Shown here: piece by piece, positions 12,601-27,600 of the stretch
Numbering within the stretch: the stretch's first letter is position 1
Layout of the letters: each line of letters starts with the position of its first letter
NCBI RefSeq assembly: GCF_000224145.3
Contig: NC_020175.2
Coordinates: forward strand, 2,827,278 to 2,891,277
Length of the DNA: 64,000 nt
Reading direction: 5' to 3'
Source of the DNA: Ciona intestinalis
Taxonomy: Eukaryota > Chordata > Ascidiacea > Phlebobranchia > Cionidae
Position numbers and translations under genes: made by a program
Notes under the pieces: generated by a model
What the model was told of the DNA's origin: nothing
Seen by the model: the letters and a program-made list of their open reading frames with translations, nothing else
Database searches by the model: none

Positions 12601-15600
12601 TGCAAGATACACCGTCATTAGTTGCCTTGAGTGTTGTAATGCCCTTGATATATACTGTGACTGGGAGAGCACAGATCTTAGCTCTTCAATGCTGGGAATG
12701 TAACGCTTATGTTAAGTTTTGGATAAGCTTTATTTTAAATTGGTGGGTATAAAATATTTTGGTAAATTTTTGGGTGTTGGCTAAATTATTACAAAACGTA
12801 AAAAATGATATTTTAGCTGTCATATCTTTTTAGGGATTAGGTAAATCGCATTCTAAGTATGTAACATGATAACGATAGCATTTTTTGGGAAAGTTTATAT
12901 AATACATACATATGTGTTCAATTTAACACATATATATATTACCCAAAGTTAAGTAATTTAAAACTTTTTAAAAACACTTTGTAAAACCAAAACAAATTTC
13001 TAAGAGCTTTTTAAAAAACTAAATAAAAAAAAACTGCAAATTTTGTCAGAAAAATCTACCTGTGAACGGGATCAAACGGGACACATGAGAGCGCTAGAGC
13101 ACGCCTTCCACCTTCGTACACATCATGTGTTGATGGATCAATGTATCCACCTATACCAATAGGGGAGGCTTGGCAGGGAAGAGGTATACGGAGTTCATAT
13201 GTAAGGAAGTGCCTAAAATATTTAAAAAAATTTTTGTTAGTATCATCTAATTTGAGTTTTATAGATGATTGAATGAATGTAACTTAGTTTAACCTTGTAT
13301 GGCTGGAAAACGACAGTCTTTATAACACAGGTGTTCTTTTTCATACACCCCGGCTAGCTTAACAGTTACCATGTATGTTATTTTGTTGGTGATTATTTTT
13401 TTTACCTCTGGGTTAGAGGCAGGCGCGCTAACCACTTTGCCACGGCGCCGGACAAAGATGGTTAGGTTCCAAAGTATCTTACCTTTTTTAACGCAAAAAA
13501 TCACCTAGTTTTATAAATAAATAATAACTGACCAGCTATCCTTTATATATAAATGTATAGGGTAACTTTCCTTTATATATAAAATGTATAGGGTAACTTT
13601 CATGGTATAATTACTATTTCTGACCCACCATGAGAGTAAAAATAATAGTCATTAATATACAAAAAATTATATATTAACACTAAACATAAAATCTACCCTT
13701 TTTGCTACAACATTTATATACAAAAAAATAACAGCAAAATCCGAAAATTCCACATTTTCCGCTACAAAGGTTATATATATACAAAAAATTAACAGCAAAA
13801 TCCAAAAATTCTAACTCTACAAAATTTATATACAAAAAAGTAAACAGCAAAATTTCTAAAATCAACTTTTCTGTTCCACCTACTTATTCAAGACACGAGA
13901 CTTGTTTAATTTCGCGGCAGCTTCTTTGAACTGGGTTTGTGGATGCGGCATTCCCCCAGCCATACTGACACGATCTTTTATTTTGTGTTGTGCATGCACC
14001 ATCACTGGTGTTATGACCTCACAATAGTGATTGTTTGTCACAATGGAGAAACGAAGGCATAAGTCAACCAATTGCTCCCATCTGTAAAAAAAATTTTTTC
14101 ACATTTTTAAAAATAAAAATTTTAATAATAAAAAAAAGATATTTCCAAAAATCTCCAAATTAAAAGTCAATACTATCATTGCTTTAAACCACTAATAGGT
14201 TGTCCAAATGGTTGGCCAAACAGAAAAATACACACAAACCCTTAAGCAGGCACGAGATGTATGAAACAGAACACCCATGTTATAACCACTGTCGTTTTCC
14301 AGCCAAGCGAAGGTTAAAATTCATTTATCTTTACACTACCTTTCTTCATAATGTAGCATCTGCACAGCATGAAAGAAGATCTGTTTTAAGATAGCGAAGT
14401 CAACAAAACCAACGTCATCCAAATGCTCTTCAAACTTGAGAGAGGTTCCTCCCTTCATGGACCTCATTTTCCCATCTTTTGATGTGAATAGTTTGAAACA
14501 ATCTACTCCATTTTTCTCATTTACTTTGACCATCATGTCCAGAAGAAAGTCAGTAGCCATGGCAACAGGTCTCCACACTACTGATCTGTTCAAAAAAAGT
14601 AAAAAAATCACAAAAAAAAAGAAAAAAATCTGACACACAACTCAAAAATAGAAGAAAAAAATCGAGGAACAAAAAATATTTTTTTGGGGTTTAAAAAAAA
14701 TAGATGTTCGATCTACTTAAAAAAATAAAAAAAGTTGTAAGAAATTAAGGTAGACAAAATTGTAACGTTTAAAACATTTCTAAATCTTCGCTACTGTAAT
14801 CGGAGAGAAAAAAACCTAATTATTCCTTTTTTTTACTCTTACCTAAGCTCGGGCACTGAGAAACTTGGCTCAGAGTTACTTGCTGTAACTTGTAGTGAAG
14901 ATGTAACACAGGAGTACAAAGAATGGGAAATATTTTGCAACAAAGCCCAATGTTGTCCTCTATGTGCGAGAACTAATGCTCGACGGAAACTTAGCATCGT
15001 GACCTAAAAATTTCGGAAGTAATTTTATTAAACTAAACATGATAAAAATGTTGTTTTTACACTAACATTTGTTTGGTGGATTTTTTTCCTAAAAAACAAG
15101 AAAATTAGTAATACTGACATTATATCCACATTCTAAATTAGAAATAAACCAAAAAGTACAATGAAACAAACAGTGAAAATATTAAAGGAAAACAATAAAA
15201 AGCACAGGACACTCACTTTTAAAGAGTCATACCAAAAACCCTCTTTAAAAAAATCAAGGGGAATTCTCAGAAAAAGATGTAAAAAGCACCAGACACTCAC
15301 TTTTAAAGTGTCATATCATAAACTCTCTTTAAAAAAACAGTGGCAATACTCAGAAACAGACGTAAAAAGCACCGGACACTCACTTTTAAAGTGTCGATAA
15401 TAACTTGTGGTTGAACTGCAGCCACCTCAGGGTCCATGGTTTGTGTTGAAATAATAGACATTGGTGAGTTTGTACGCTGGGTGCGGGGGGTTTCTAACCC
15501 CGGTACAACGGGGTCATCGGGGGTCGTCTGATTGCCAGATGAGGGTAAAGGGGCTGTCACTGTAAAGTATTTTTAGATACATTTTTTTGTTAAACGAAAT

Positions 15601-18600
15601 GCAGCATTTTTTAAGAAATATTTTGGGGTAAAAAGGTATTTTTTTGATTTGTGCATTGAATGCCCATATGTTAGAATTAAAAAAATGGGTGGGTTGATTC
15701 CTTATGCACATAAAACTGTTAATTTATAACATGGGTGTATTATTACACAATGATGGCTCAGTACACCTTATGCTCATTTATTAGGTGCCAAGTGGCCATA
15801 TATTATTGACTGCTAAAAAAGAAAAAAAAAAAAAAAGATTTAAAAAAATAAGAATACTTTTTATTGCCACCTTAATTTTTTCTGGTAGCACCATTAAATC
15901 AAATTCTAAACCCTTTCTTTTCTAGTTGGGGGTAAAATGCTTAACTTCTATAGTTGTAGAGTTGTAACTAAATACTGTGAATGCTTACCCAGTGAAGAAG
16001 TAATCGCTAAAAACGCAGCTTTTTCGAGCGATTTAAGCGTGATGTCATCTTTGTCGTCATCGCAACTTTGTATTTGTCTACAACCATCGTTCCAACCAAC
16101 AACGATCGTGCCACTTGTGCTGTAAGACCACCAATCCTGATAACGATGTGGACATATATGTTATATACGTCAATTTTGGTGCAGTAGTTACATTTTTTAA
16201 CTGCTAAAATTAGGGTTTTTGAGCTAGTGATGCATTTTTTTACAATTTCATCATTTTGAATGGTGTCAATATATGTGTTATACTATATATATATATATAT
16301 ATATATGTATGTACGTTATGGTGAAGTAGTTACTTACATTATTTAACTGTGAAAATTAGGGTTTTTCAGCTAGCGGTGCCTATTTTTACAATTCCAACAT
16401 TTTGGAATCAAGGTATGTGTTTTTTTATGGTGTCAACATATATGATAAATTGTATGTCAACATATATGTTATATTGTATGTCAACATATATGTTATATGG
16501 CAGTAGATACTTAAAGGTTTTTTTTACTGCAACTTAAATGAGGAATTTTGACGCAACTAGAGACAGTGCCATTAGGCTCGAACTCGAACAGCTTATTTTT
16601 TCCACAAAATCAGCAATTGTATAATAGTATTGGCAGAAAAAGTGTGAAAATGTGCCAATCTCTAAAAACATGCAGTTTCAACAAAAATTGTTGTTCAAAA
16701 AAATTGCCAACCCCTAAAAAAATTGACGTACCCTTTTAAAAAAAAACAAAAATCGCATACCGTTAAAATAAAACGTTTGTTCGCACATTATGGTTTGATG
16801 AAAATTAGATGGCCACACATAATGTATTATATTTAAATCCTAGTTCCTAGTTCTTACCTGGTCAAGGAACTCCACAGTGCTACCTAGTGGATTTTTTATC
16901 CCATAGATATCATTCCTAGATTTCAGTTTGCTGAGAAATACATTTGAATAAAGCAAAGCAACAATATGATTGAACTCAGCTCTCCATGGCATTTCTTCTG
17001 TTGTTAACTGGTGATAAATAAGAAACTGTTGTATAATATTAATAACTTTATTTGTCTCTTCCATAACAGAGCGAAGATTTAAAAATATACCAAGTATGTT
17101 AATTTGTGGGTAATTATTTTTTTCTTTTTTTTCATGTGTGGCTGATAATTTGGACAACCCATTAGTGACCACTGGGTTGGAGCAATTGCTGTTAAGTCTT
17201 GCCCAAGGACACATATACCCACAATGGTACCTAATCAACTATGCTACGGCCCCGAACTTATGTTGATGTAAATGACTCTTATGTAACTCAAGTATATCAA
17301 AAACAACTCAGTACACTGTGTATACCAAATAACTTTAATACAAAATTGTAGTGAATTCCTTCTCTGAATTCCTTCTCTTTTTATTGTTACACGCCGCTTT
17401 AAGTGCGCCGCTCCTAGTCTACATTCCTACGTTTCTCCCGTATTTCCTAATTTTCCACGTTACTCAGTTTGCATTTGTTACTTGCCATTTGTACTGCAGT
17501 TAAGTTAGAGTGCGCGTTAAGTTGTCTTTATACCTACTTTAACTTTTTGTTTCTTTTAGGCTACCATGAAACATTTTAAGTTTGTTTAAACCTTATTTAA
17601 TAAACAACTAATGAATCGTTCCAAAAGTCTTACCCTTCTTAGTTTCTTCTTTTTATAAGCATTCCGATAAAACTCAACAAAATATTGCTCGAGAGTTTGG
17701 AGCGCTCTTCTCTCCGCCTCCTCCTGCTCTTCGTTTCCAACGCTCTCTCCACTCCTCTTCTTCATCAGAGCCAACTTCTTTTGCTTCTCTCTGGAGGAAA
17801 AAAATGTTTTTTTTAAATAACAATTTTTTTATCAGGTTTTTTTTTCAAGTATAAAAGAAAATTTTATCAGAAATAAATTAAAAATTAGATAGAAAACAAA
17901 TGCTGTGTCATTTAAAAAAAATAAAACTAAGTTCTTATTTTTAACATTACTTTTTATCATGCCTTTAGTTTTAATCTTAATTCTTTGGTTAATACTTACT
18001 TTATTTACAAAAATGGCTGGATATATTTTAAAATACCACACTTACATAAATTACGTTGTATCGTCTGTACGTTTTATCCAAAACGTTTTATCTTTCTTTC
18101 TTTTTTATCAATAAGCGTGTTTTAACAACTGTTGTTTTCTGTTATGGTGAAATACCACACTAAAATAAATTTACGTTGTATCGTCTGTAGGTATCTTTTA
18201 TCCAAAACATTCTTTCTTTCTTTTTAATCAATAAGTTTTTTTATCAATTGTTGTTTTATGTTATGGTGGCCAAAAAGATTTTCATTAAATTTCATTCATT
18301 TCATAACAAAACTTACCTCTGCTTTGTCCTCACTGCTTCATTTTTCCTATTCTTTTTCGGAACTTCATTAGAAAACTCCACAATGGCAGCTGCATATTTT
18401 CTTGCCTCGTCACCTTGTACAGCAACACCCCCTGGCTGCTTGCTCAACACAGCTCTATTTACGGCCAAAGCCTCGTTCCGTTTTCTTAGGAACCCAATGA
18501 CATCTTGTGACCACTCTAATGCAAGGTCGATCTGTTCTAACCGCAAGGCTTTGCGCAGAACCTGAAATTGGTCAGATGTTTTAGGAATTGGTACTAAAAT

Positions 18601-21600
18601 CCTTTGGTCTCTTTACATAGCATGCTGGGTCTCACCCATATAGTATAGCATATAAATTGGCTGTTACTGCTTAGGGCAGCCTAATTTTTTTTAATTGTTT
18701 ACTATTCTGCGATAATTTTTGGAACTAATTCCGAGACTTTTTTGGATAAAAAAAACGCAATAATGGAAAAAACTGTTTAAAATGTTTGCTTACCAGTTTT
18801 TTCACTAAAAAATCAAATTGTAAGTTACAGTATTAAAAACTGTGCACCAAATAAAAATAACGAATAGTTAAAAATATGGCAAAATTACAGACTGTGTGAT
18901 ATGCTATAGTAGTATATACACATATTCAAATTTTTTTGTAACAGTAATAAAGCCCAAACATATCCAAAAACATTTTGTTCAAATTAGTTCAAACCACACC
19001 AACCACATTTACTTACACAAACCAAGAACTCCAAAAATCTTGTTCGTCGTCTAAACTTCCCAAGCTCCCGGTACGCCACAATCGGTCGCATCTTTGAGAT
19101 CCGTGCGAGGACTTGAGGAGCCTCCTCCGCTCCAGTGAGCTCATCTGCTGCTTTGCTCTCGCGAGCTAACTCTGCAAGTCGCTCTTCCAGAGCAGCAAGC
19201 TCTTGGTTGGAGAAGACCTCCACTGTAGTACCTTTTCTTGACCTAAAAAAGAATAACATTTTTAATTTTTTTTAAAGGTGTTATAAAAGCAGTAGTAAAT
19301 TTCTTTTTATGTTATTAGGTATTTTTCTAGATTTTTATTTATAGAATTAACTTAATACACGCAAAATTAAATCCGAGTTTGGGCTCTAGCTCTTAAGTTG
19401 GTAGCTTAGTGTATAGTGAAAGATGTCTTTGGGCAAGACACTTAACAGAAATTGCTTCAACCCAGTGGTCACTAAAAGATATCCAAATTATCAGCCACAC
19501 AGAAAAAATAACATTCAAAGTTACATACATGGTAACTTATAGGCTTGAGGAAGTTGTATGAAACAGAACATCGTGTTATAATGGGTGTCATTTTCTGACT
19601 TTTCGAGATTAAAGCAATATTAAGTTCAGTTATATTTAGTGAGTTAGTTTATTTGGCGAACAGAACAGTATAGAATGTTCATATCAACCAAAACTCTTAC
19701 TTGCTTCTCTTTATAGCAGCAGCTGCATCCTCAGATAATTGAACTCCATTTTCCAACACAGGAGAATTCTCAACTCTCAGTATTTGTTTCCCAGCTTCAA
19801 GTATGGATAATGCTGTGCTGTTCTTACCGTGCTCTTTTGTAACCTAGGTAATGGTGCTTAACTTAAAAAATGGAAAATAATTTTTCTTTTTCGCTTTGAA
19901 AAATAAAGAAACATACATAATTTTTATTTATCTTTTTTCGAAAATGGAAAAACCTACACAATTATTATTTATCTCTCAAAATTTGATAGCGAAAATCATG
20001 TTATTTAAAATACAAAGAGAAGACAATCAACAGCAAAACAACAGTTGATAAAACATTAAAAGTGTGGGAAAGAGTGGCCTTTGCAGCCAACAGCTTCATC
20101 GCTTCTATCATTGTGGATGTATGTGTCTTTGGGCAAGACACTTAGCGGCGATTGCTCCAACCCAGTGGTCACTAATGTCTTGTCTAAATTAACAGCCATA
20201 CATGAAGAGTATTATAGCGACTGTCGTTTTCCGTTCACGCGAAGATTAGGCAACTTACATTCATTAAATTCACACAGCAGTTTCAACAAATTCCACAGCC
20301 TCACCTTAGCTATGTAGCTGGTTAGTACAGCCACCATATGATGTAATGATTCAGTCACATTCTGTGATCGCCTCTGTCTCAATAAGTTGTTCACTTCTTG
20401 CAGTGCGTAGTGGCAACGTATGGCAACCTTATAAAGTATATTTTAGATTTTCATTTTGTTCAGCTTTTTAATATGACTTTAAGTAGTTATGTTAAAAAAT
20501 CCTGTTTTTACGTTTAAAATATTTTTAATCTTCGCTACTGTAATCAAAGAGACAAATAGAGTAATTATTATTATAAAAATGGCAGTCAAATAGAAAAAAA
20601 TGTGCAATACCAAATTGCAAATCAAAGTTTAGCAATATATATATATTATAGTTAAAAAGTAGTAGGGATTACCCTGAAATTAAAAAAATGCTTTTAAATA
20701 ATTTAGTCTAATTCACGTGTTATTAAACTGTATATGATACTAACTTAACTACAGTTTAAAAAAGATGAAAACCTATATTAAACAAGTTTATCCAGCCATT
20801 AACCTGTAATATGGGTAATGCTGAAATTTCAGCTTGTATGATGGGTGCTATCAACCCATATGTTTGAATAGCTGCTTGTAACNNNNNNNNNNNNNNNNNN
20901 NNNNNNNNNNNNNNNNNNNNNNNNNNNNNNNNCTCAGATAATTGACTCCATGTTCCAACACAGGAGAATTCTCAACTCTCAGTATTTGTTTCCCAGCTTC
21001 AAGTATGGATAATGCTGTGCTGTTCTTACCGTGCTCTTTTGTAACCTAGGTAATGGTGCTTAACTTAAAAAATGGAACATAATTTTTCTTTTTCGCTTTG
21101 AAAAATAAAGAAACATACATAATTTTTATTTATCTTTTTTCGAAAATGGAAAAACCTGCACAATTATTATTTATCTCTCAAAATTTGATAGCGAAAATCA
21201 TGTCATTTAAAATACAAAGAGAAGGCAATCAACAGCAAAACAACAGTTGATAAAACATTAAAAGTGTGGGAAAGAGTGGCCTTTGCAGCCAACAGCTTTA
21301 TTGCTGCTATCATTGTGGATGTATGTGTCTCTGGGCAAGACACTTAGCGACGATTGCTCCAACCCAGTGGTCACTAATGTCTTGTCTAAATTAACAGCCA
21401 TACATGAAGAGTATTATAGCGACTGTCGTTTTCCATTCACAGGAAGATAAAGCAACTTACATTCATTAAATTCACACAGCAGTTTCAACAAATTCCACAG
21501 CCTCACCTTAGCTATGTAGCTGGTTAGTACAGCCACCATATGATGCAACGATTCAGTCACATTCTGCGATCGCCTCTGTCTCAATAAGTTATTCACTTCT

Positions 21601-24600
21601 TGCAGTGCGCAGTGGCAACGTATGGCAACCTTATGAAATATATTTTAGATTTTCATTTTATTCAAAATTACGACTTTAAGTAGTTGTATTAAAAAATTCT
21701 GTCTTTTTGTTTAAAATATTTTTTAATCTTCGCTACTGTAATCAAAGAGACAAATAGAGTAATTATTATTATAAAAATAGCAGTCAAATAGAAAAAATGT
21801 GCAATACCAAATTGCCTACTTAAGTTTAGCAATATATATATAGTTTAAAAGTAGTAGCATTGGTGTTGCCTAAATAAAAAAATGTTTCCAAAGATTTAGT
21901 CAAATTCACATGTTATTAAACGGCAGCGGTTCTCAAATTTTTCTAAAAATTTTGCCTGGTGGACCATTTGCAATTACTTTAATATTTCGCAGCCCTATAA
22001 AATCAAAGAATGCTATAGGAAATATAGAAAAATGACACTAATAAAAGAAAAAGCAAAAACTATTAAATATGTTAAGTTTAATAGAATGGGTGCACTTGTT
22101 GTGCTGCAATTAACTCATCAATGTCTGGTTTGGTTTTAGATCACAATTATTGCTTCATTGCCGACACTCTGAAACTGCTGTTTGGACCCAGTTGGTCGGG
22201 GGACCTAAGTTTAGGAACCGCTTGTGTATGGTACTAACCTAACCACAGTTTAAAATATGTGCTAATATGAAAACCTATACTAAACAACTTTATCCAGCCA
22301 TTAACCTGTAATATGGGTAATGCTGAAATTTCAGCTTGTATGATGGGTGCTATCAACCCATATGTTTGAATAGCTGCTTGTAACAATGCATGCGAATCAT
22401 TCAACCACCCAGCAAGCTCCATGGCTACTAACATTTTTTCACATTCTTGTAATCTGTGCAGTTGGCCTGGAAATATGAATGTTATTTATTAACTACAGGA
22501 GTTATAACATGAATGTTTTGTTTAATGGCAAATAACGTTTTTTCACATTCTTGTAAACTATGCAGTTGGCCTGAGAAATGTAAACGAATGAAAAGTGGTT
22601 ATTTTATTTTAATTTGTCATTTTTTATTTGTTTTTTTTATGTTTTATTTATTTGTCGTTGTAAGACAGGGCAACTCTAGAAGTTATAACATAAGTGTTTT
22701 GTTTTGTTTCATATGCTTAGCCACTTACAAGCAACCATGTATATAATATTGTGGGTGATTGTTTTTTTTGTATGAATAACAATTTGGAAATTGGTTAGTG
22801 AAAGGGACTACTGTTAAGTATTTTGCCCAATGACATACACAATACACATGTGTAATGGTGGCAGCATCAAGCCTTGTTTTAGTTAAATTTTGAAAATGTA
22901 CAGTCAGTAAGTTCAATATAAGTTACTTAGTCAAACAAATATAGACTAAACAGTTTTCTAAAAAATACATAATAAACAGTTTTTTAAAGTATAAAAACAC
23001 ATTCTATATAATATAACCGATATTGTAAAATTTTAAAACAGATATTGTAAAAAAACGAGTACTAACTTGGAAGTAAAGGGCCATTATCGCACAGTTTATC
23101 ACAGAACAACTCATTTCCCTGCACAGATGCTTGCACAGTTACAAAAACAGAAGTCAGTGCATGACGCAGCAAAACTGGTGATGATTTGACTGCCACGGAC
23201 TGATTAATATGGAAAGTTTTAAGAGAATAATCAGAACGCGCAGTGCTGGTCCATTCATCATCTGATAGCGTAGGTTGGGGGGCTACAAAGTGGTTCCATA
23301 ACACAGAGCAAGCCTCCTTTGAAATATCAAGAGCACCAAGACGATAACTGGCCTGAAAATAAAAAAATTTAAGTGCTTTTAAATTAAAAAAAAAAAAAAA
23401 AAATCCTAAAAATTCGTTAAAAACACCTAAAAATATGACCTTCAGAAAATAAACTATTTAGGTATTTATTAAGATTTCAGAACGAGGTCCTGGTCAGTTG
23501 GTCGTGAAATTCGACCCTGCTGGCTTACAGTAGAACACAGTTTGGGGCTATTGAGTATATTAAACTGTAGTAATATCTTGATTCGTTTAAGGAAATGATT
23601 ATTCCTTAGGTTATGGCAATTGAACATAGCAGTCTATTTAATTTTCCTCATTACTTGATACTGCTAAAATTATGGGTGTGTGCATATTTGACGAAAACTT
23701 AGTGTAAAATGTGGCACTTGTTGTTTAAAAACTGTCATTACCCCACTACGCACAGATGGATAGATGAGTGCCACTCACTTTTTTGAACTTTATATTAAAA
23801 ATTACCTACTGTGCCCAGAAAATGCTAACATTTAAAAACCTTTAACTGACCTGTGCCAGGTGTCCCCATGTAGCTAATATAGATGGAGGGTGGCAAGCTA
23901 CAACAGAGTGACTTGTTTTACCAATACTGCCCCCTATTAGTTTACCATCACTCGTATAAGCTGCCACAGCAAACACATAACGTTGGTTTGCTTCCAAACC
24001 ACTGACATGGAGCAGACAATCTTCTCCCGCAGGTACTTCATCACCAGTGCCTATAATGTGTATTTTTACACTGAGTAAAATACATTTGCAAATGCATTAT
24101 ACTTTCTTTACAGTGAAGAAATGTAGATTGCTTTATCCTCGCGTGGCCGAAAAATGACAGTCGTTATAACTTGGGTGTTCATACACCTCGTGCCAGCTTA
24201 CGAGTTACCATGTATATTACTTGGTGGGTGATAATTTTTTGGGGGATTTTTTATGTATGGCTGATAATTTGGATAACCCATTAGTGACCACTGAGTTGGA
24301 GCAATTGCAGTTAAGTGTCTTGCTCAAGAACATATACGCCACAATGGTATAGCAGCAAACCCATTACCTCTGGGCTAGAGGCGGGTGCTAACCACTTTTC
24401 CACGAAGCCAGTTAAAGTAAAACAAAAGCACAATTATCACAAAGTTACATACCCGGTTACATGTAAGCTGGCTACATAAGGATAAAACAAGTTACATTCA
24501 TTTATTGAAGGTAAAGAAAATATATTCAGTCTATGTATGTTAGCATGCATTTAGCAGAAACTGTATTCAGGTTGCTTTCATTGATTATGGCAAATTTTCC

Positions 24601-27600
24601 CCTAAATTGACTTAACCCTTTTAAAAATAGAAAAAAAAAACGTTCTATTTGTAATAAAAATTCGGTAAGAACTAGTTAAAAATGACTGTTGCTAAAATAC
24701 CCTATGGTATAAAATATTTGAACATTTTTTTTACCTGGTAAAAAATAATCATTGAGCCGAACCTTCACGTTAGATCCTGCAGCAAGCCTTCCGTAAATAC
24801 GATACCATGCAACCTATTGTAAAAATGCATTGAAGGATTTCCAATCTTGCATAACTTTATTTTCAATGGTTTTTTAAAGCATTATAATATGAGTGTCTTA
24901 TTTCATACACCACATAAATGATTACTAGTTGTCCATAATACGATACTATGCAAACTATTGTAAAGTTATTATTGAAAAAACTTATTTATTCCCTATTTAT
25001 TTTGTGGTTGGGCAACTTTGGGAGTTATAATATGAGTGTCTTATTTCATACACCTTTTAAAAGAGTACCTGTTATCCAGAATGTAAATTTGCGGGCTTAT
25101 AATTGCTTTTTTGTTTTTTTCTGTATTTCTAACAATATGGAACTAATTATTACCCCTTGGGTTGGAGAAATTATTGTTAAAGGTATTGCTTAATTAAACA
25201 TCAGCCATATTAAGACCAGCATTGAACTTTGGTCTAACCAATGCTCCAGACTACTATTTTTTTACTCTTAAGGTGGCTGTACACAGTATCTGGAATTCGT
25301 CTGTTTTGTCTGGATTTCGCTACCGCATGCGAATTTGGACATGAGTTTGCATACGACTTCGCAAGCGAATCCGCATGCCGGATACTGTGTACAGCCACCC
25401 TTACACTTTCCTCTTACGATAATCTAAAAAAATTCAAACAAATTAAGATAATGAAAAGTGTCAAATTCTTATTTTATTTGCATAATTTTGACCTACTTAA
25501 AACGTGAAAAATAAAACAACCTACTTTTGATGTTGGGTTAAAAGAGCTTGGTTTGAAGGTAACCGATTCATCAGATCTATTTAACAAGATGGGTGGAGAT
25601 GGGACAACATCGGATGTAATTTCTGTGTGTTGGTGTAAATGCATCCAACTGTCTTCATATAATCTACAATACAACTGGTTTAAACTGTTGTGTTGTTGGG
25701 TTTGTATTGAGACGCCAAATTGTAGAATGAAAACTAAGGCGAGCACACATGTATATAAAGGGCACTAAATTGCGACATAGCGACACCAATTACTACATAA
25801 CTCAATTACACAATTAATAACACAATTAATAATGAACACGCTGACTGCGGCACATTGCGCAAGTCACGTGGCTAAGGCATGCCAGTGCTTTTCTGTCGCG
25901 GGTGTGCTCGGGAGGCGTGTCCATAACATAAACTATTATTCTCTTCCAATTAAATGAGAGAAAAGAAGCATAAAATAATACAAAGTTACACATGTGGTAA
26001 CTTATAAGCAGTACAATGTGTATAATATATTAACACTTTCATTTTCCGCTAAGAAAGGATAAATAAGTGAAATTCATTCACATAAAATCTACAGTTCACA
26101 TACTTGCAACTAAATAACTGTAAGCGTGTTTACTTTTAACAACTGTTGTTTTGTCGCTAAAACTTGTCTCTTTGTTTGAAATATTCCTAAATCTTCGCTA
26201 CCGTAATCGAAGAGACAAATAAAAGTTATTATTGTTATATCACTCATTAAAGTAGTATCAGGAAAACAGTGTATATCTTAAAAAGTTTGATCCAATTTGT
26301 ATAAATAAAAACCAGTGGTTCACAAACTTTTTTTAGCTGACACACTAAGAAAGTTAAGTAATAATCACAGTAGACTTACTACACCAATAAGTAATTTTAA
26401 TTAAAAGTAAGCATTCAAGTTTTTGCTGCCTGTGGGCACTTCTATTTGTAATATGATACACATTAAAAAAGTTTCATATTTTTTGGGCATTCATTTGAGA
26501 AATACTGTTTAAAACCAATATAAATGTCTTAAAATGTCACTTGGCAATAAACAATAAAAGTTTTCAAAGCATGCTTATCAATAGAACATTATATGTGTAA
26601 TAACAGAACAAAATCCTATGTTTCGTTTAGTTTTACCTTTTTTCTTCTAGTTCAGCTTTTTTCAGAACACCCATAGCACTACTGAGTAGTTTAGAGACTT
26701 TGGGGTGACCAGGACAAAGTTGGTTAGCTTTTTGCATGAGTAGAATAGACTTTGAGATGAAACTACTGCCCACATATTTATTGATGATTTCTTCAGTAAC
26801 TTGCAACTCTTGACTGAAAATCAGAATGTTAAAATAATACATAATAATATAGTAGGGTGGGGGAAGATGGGACACCTTTTTATTCTATTTTCTTGTCCCA
26901 TTTGGTAGGAAACAAAGAGCATTCAAGGAATTAAAAAAACGTATTCTCACGACTCCCATAGGTGGTTGTTATTTGTTTAAAACATGATCAGGATATTTGG
27001 ATATTATGTGCTAAAGGTGTCATATCTTCCCCCACCCTACTATACAAAATTTTTATTTTTCTCTTAAAAATGATAGCGAAGATCATGTTATTTAAAGAAC
27101 GAAGAGAAGGGAATCAGCCGCAAAAAATAGTTGTTAAAACACACTATGAGTAATCCTTCCACAAGAATCGTCCTGCTGTATAAGCATCAGATCAGGGTTA
27201 GATTCACAGAATTTAATACAGAATGAATCAATGTAACTTACTTTATCCTCGCGTGGCCGGAAAACGACAGTCTTTATAAAAGGGTGTTCATACACCTCGT
27301 GCCAGTTTACGAGTTACCATGTATGTTACTTTGTGGGTGAATATTTCTTTTTGGATTTTTCATTTTTTTATGTATGGCTGATAATTTGGACGACCCATTA
27401 GTGACTACTGGGTTGGAGCAATTTCCGACCCATTAGTGACTACTGGGTTGGAGCAATTTTCCAAGTGTCTTGCCCAAGGACACATACGCCCACAATGGTA
27501 GCAGCGACGGGCCTTGAGCCCATTACCTCTGGGTAACAGGCAGGCGCACTAACCACTAAGATTATTTGTGCTTTGTTATGTAAACTTACATAGTGGTAGC

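Larger units (their letters stand above)
19730..22384. repeat. 1.15-kb duplicated segment flanking the 50-N gap
   Basis: 19730-20882 and 20933-22384 align over their whole length, with scattered substitutions and small indels, plus one ~300-base insertion (a hAT-type MITE) in the right copy only. Both hold CFAP54 exons 20-22 or parts of them and the same SINE fragment. Most likely two haplotypes left side by side in the assembly. Confidence 0.85.

Noticed and set aside
20305..21629. True tandem duplication of CFAP54 exons 20-22
   Set aside because: Using both sets breaks the reading frame, and the copies meet exactly at an N gap; haplotype duplication is simpler.
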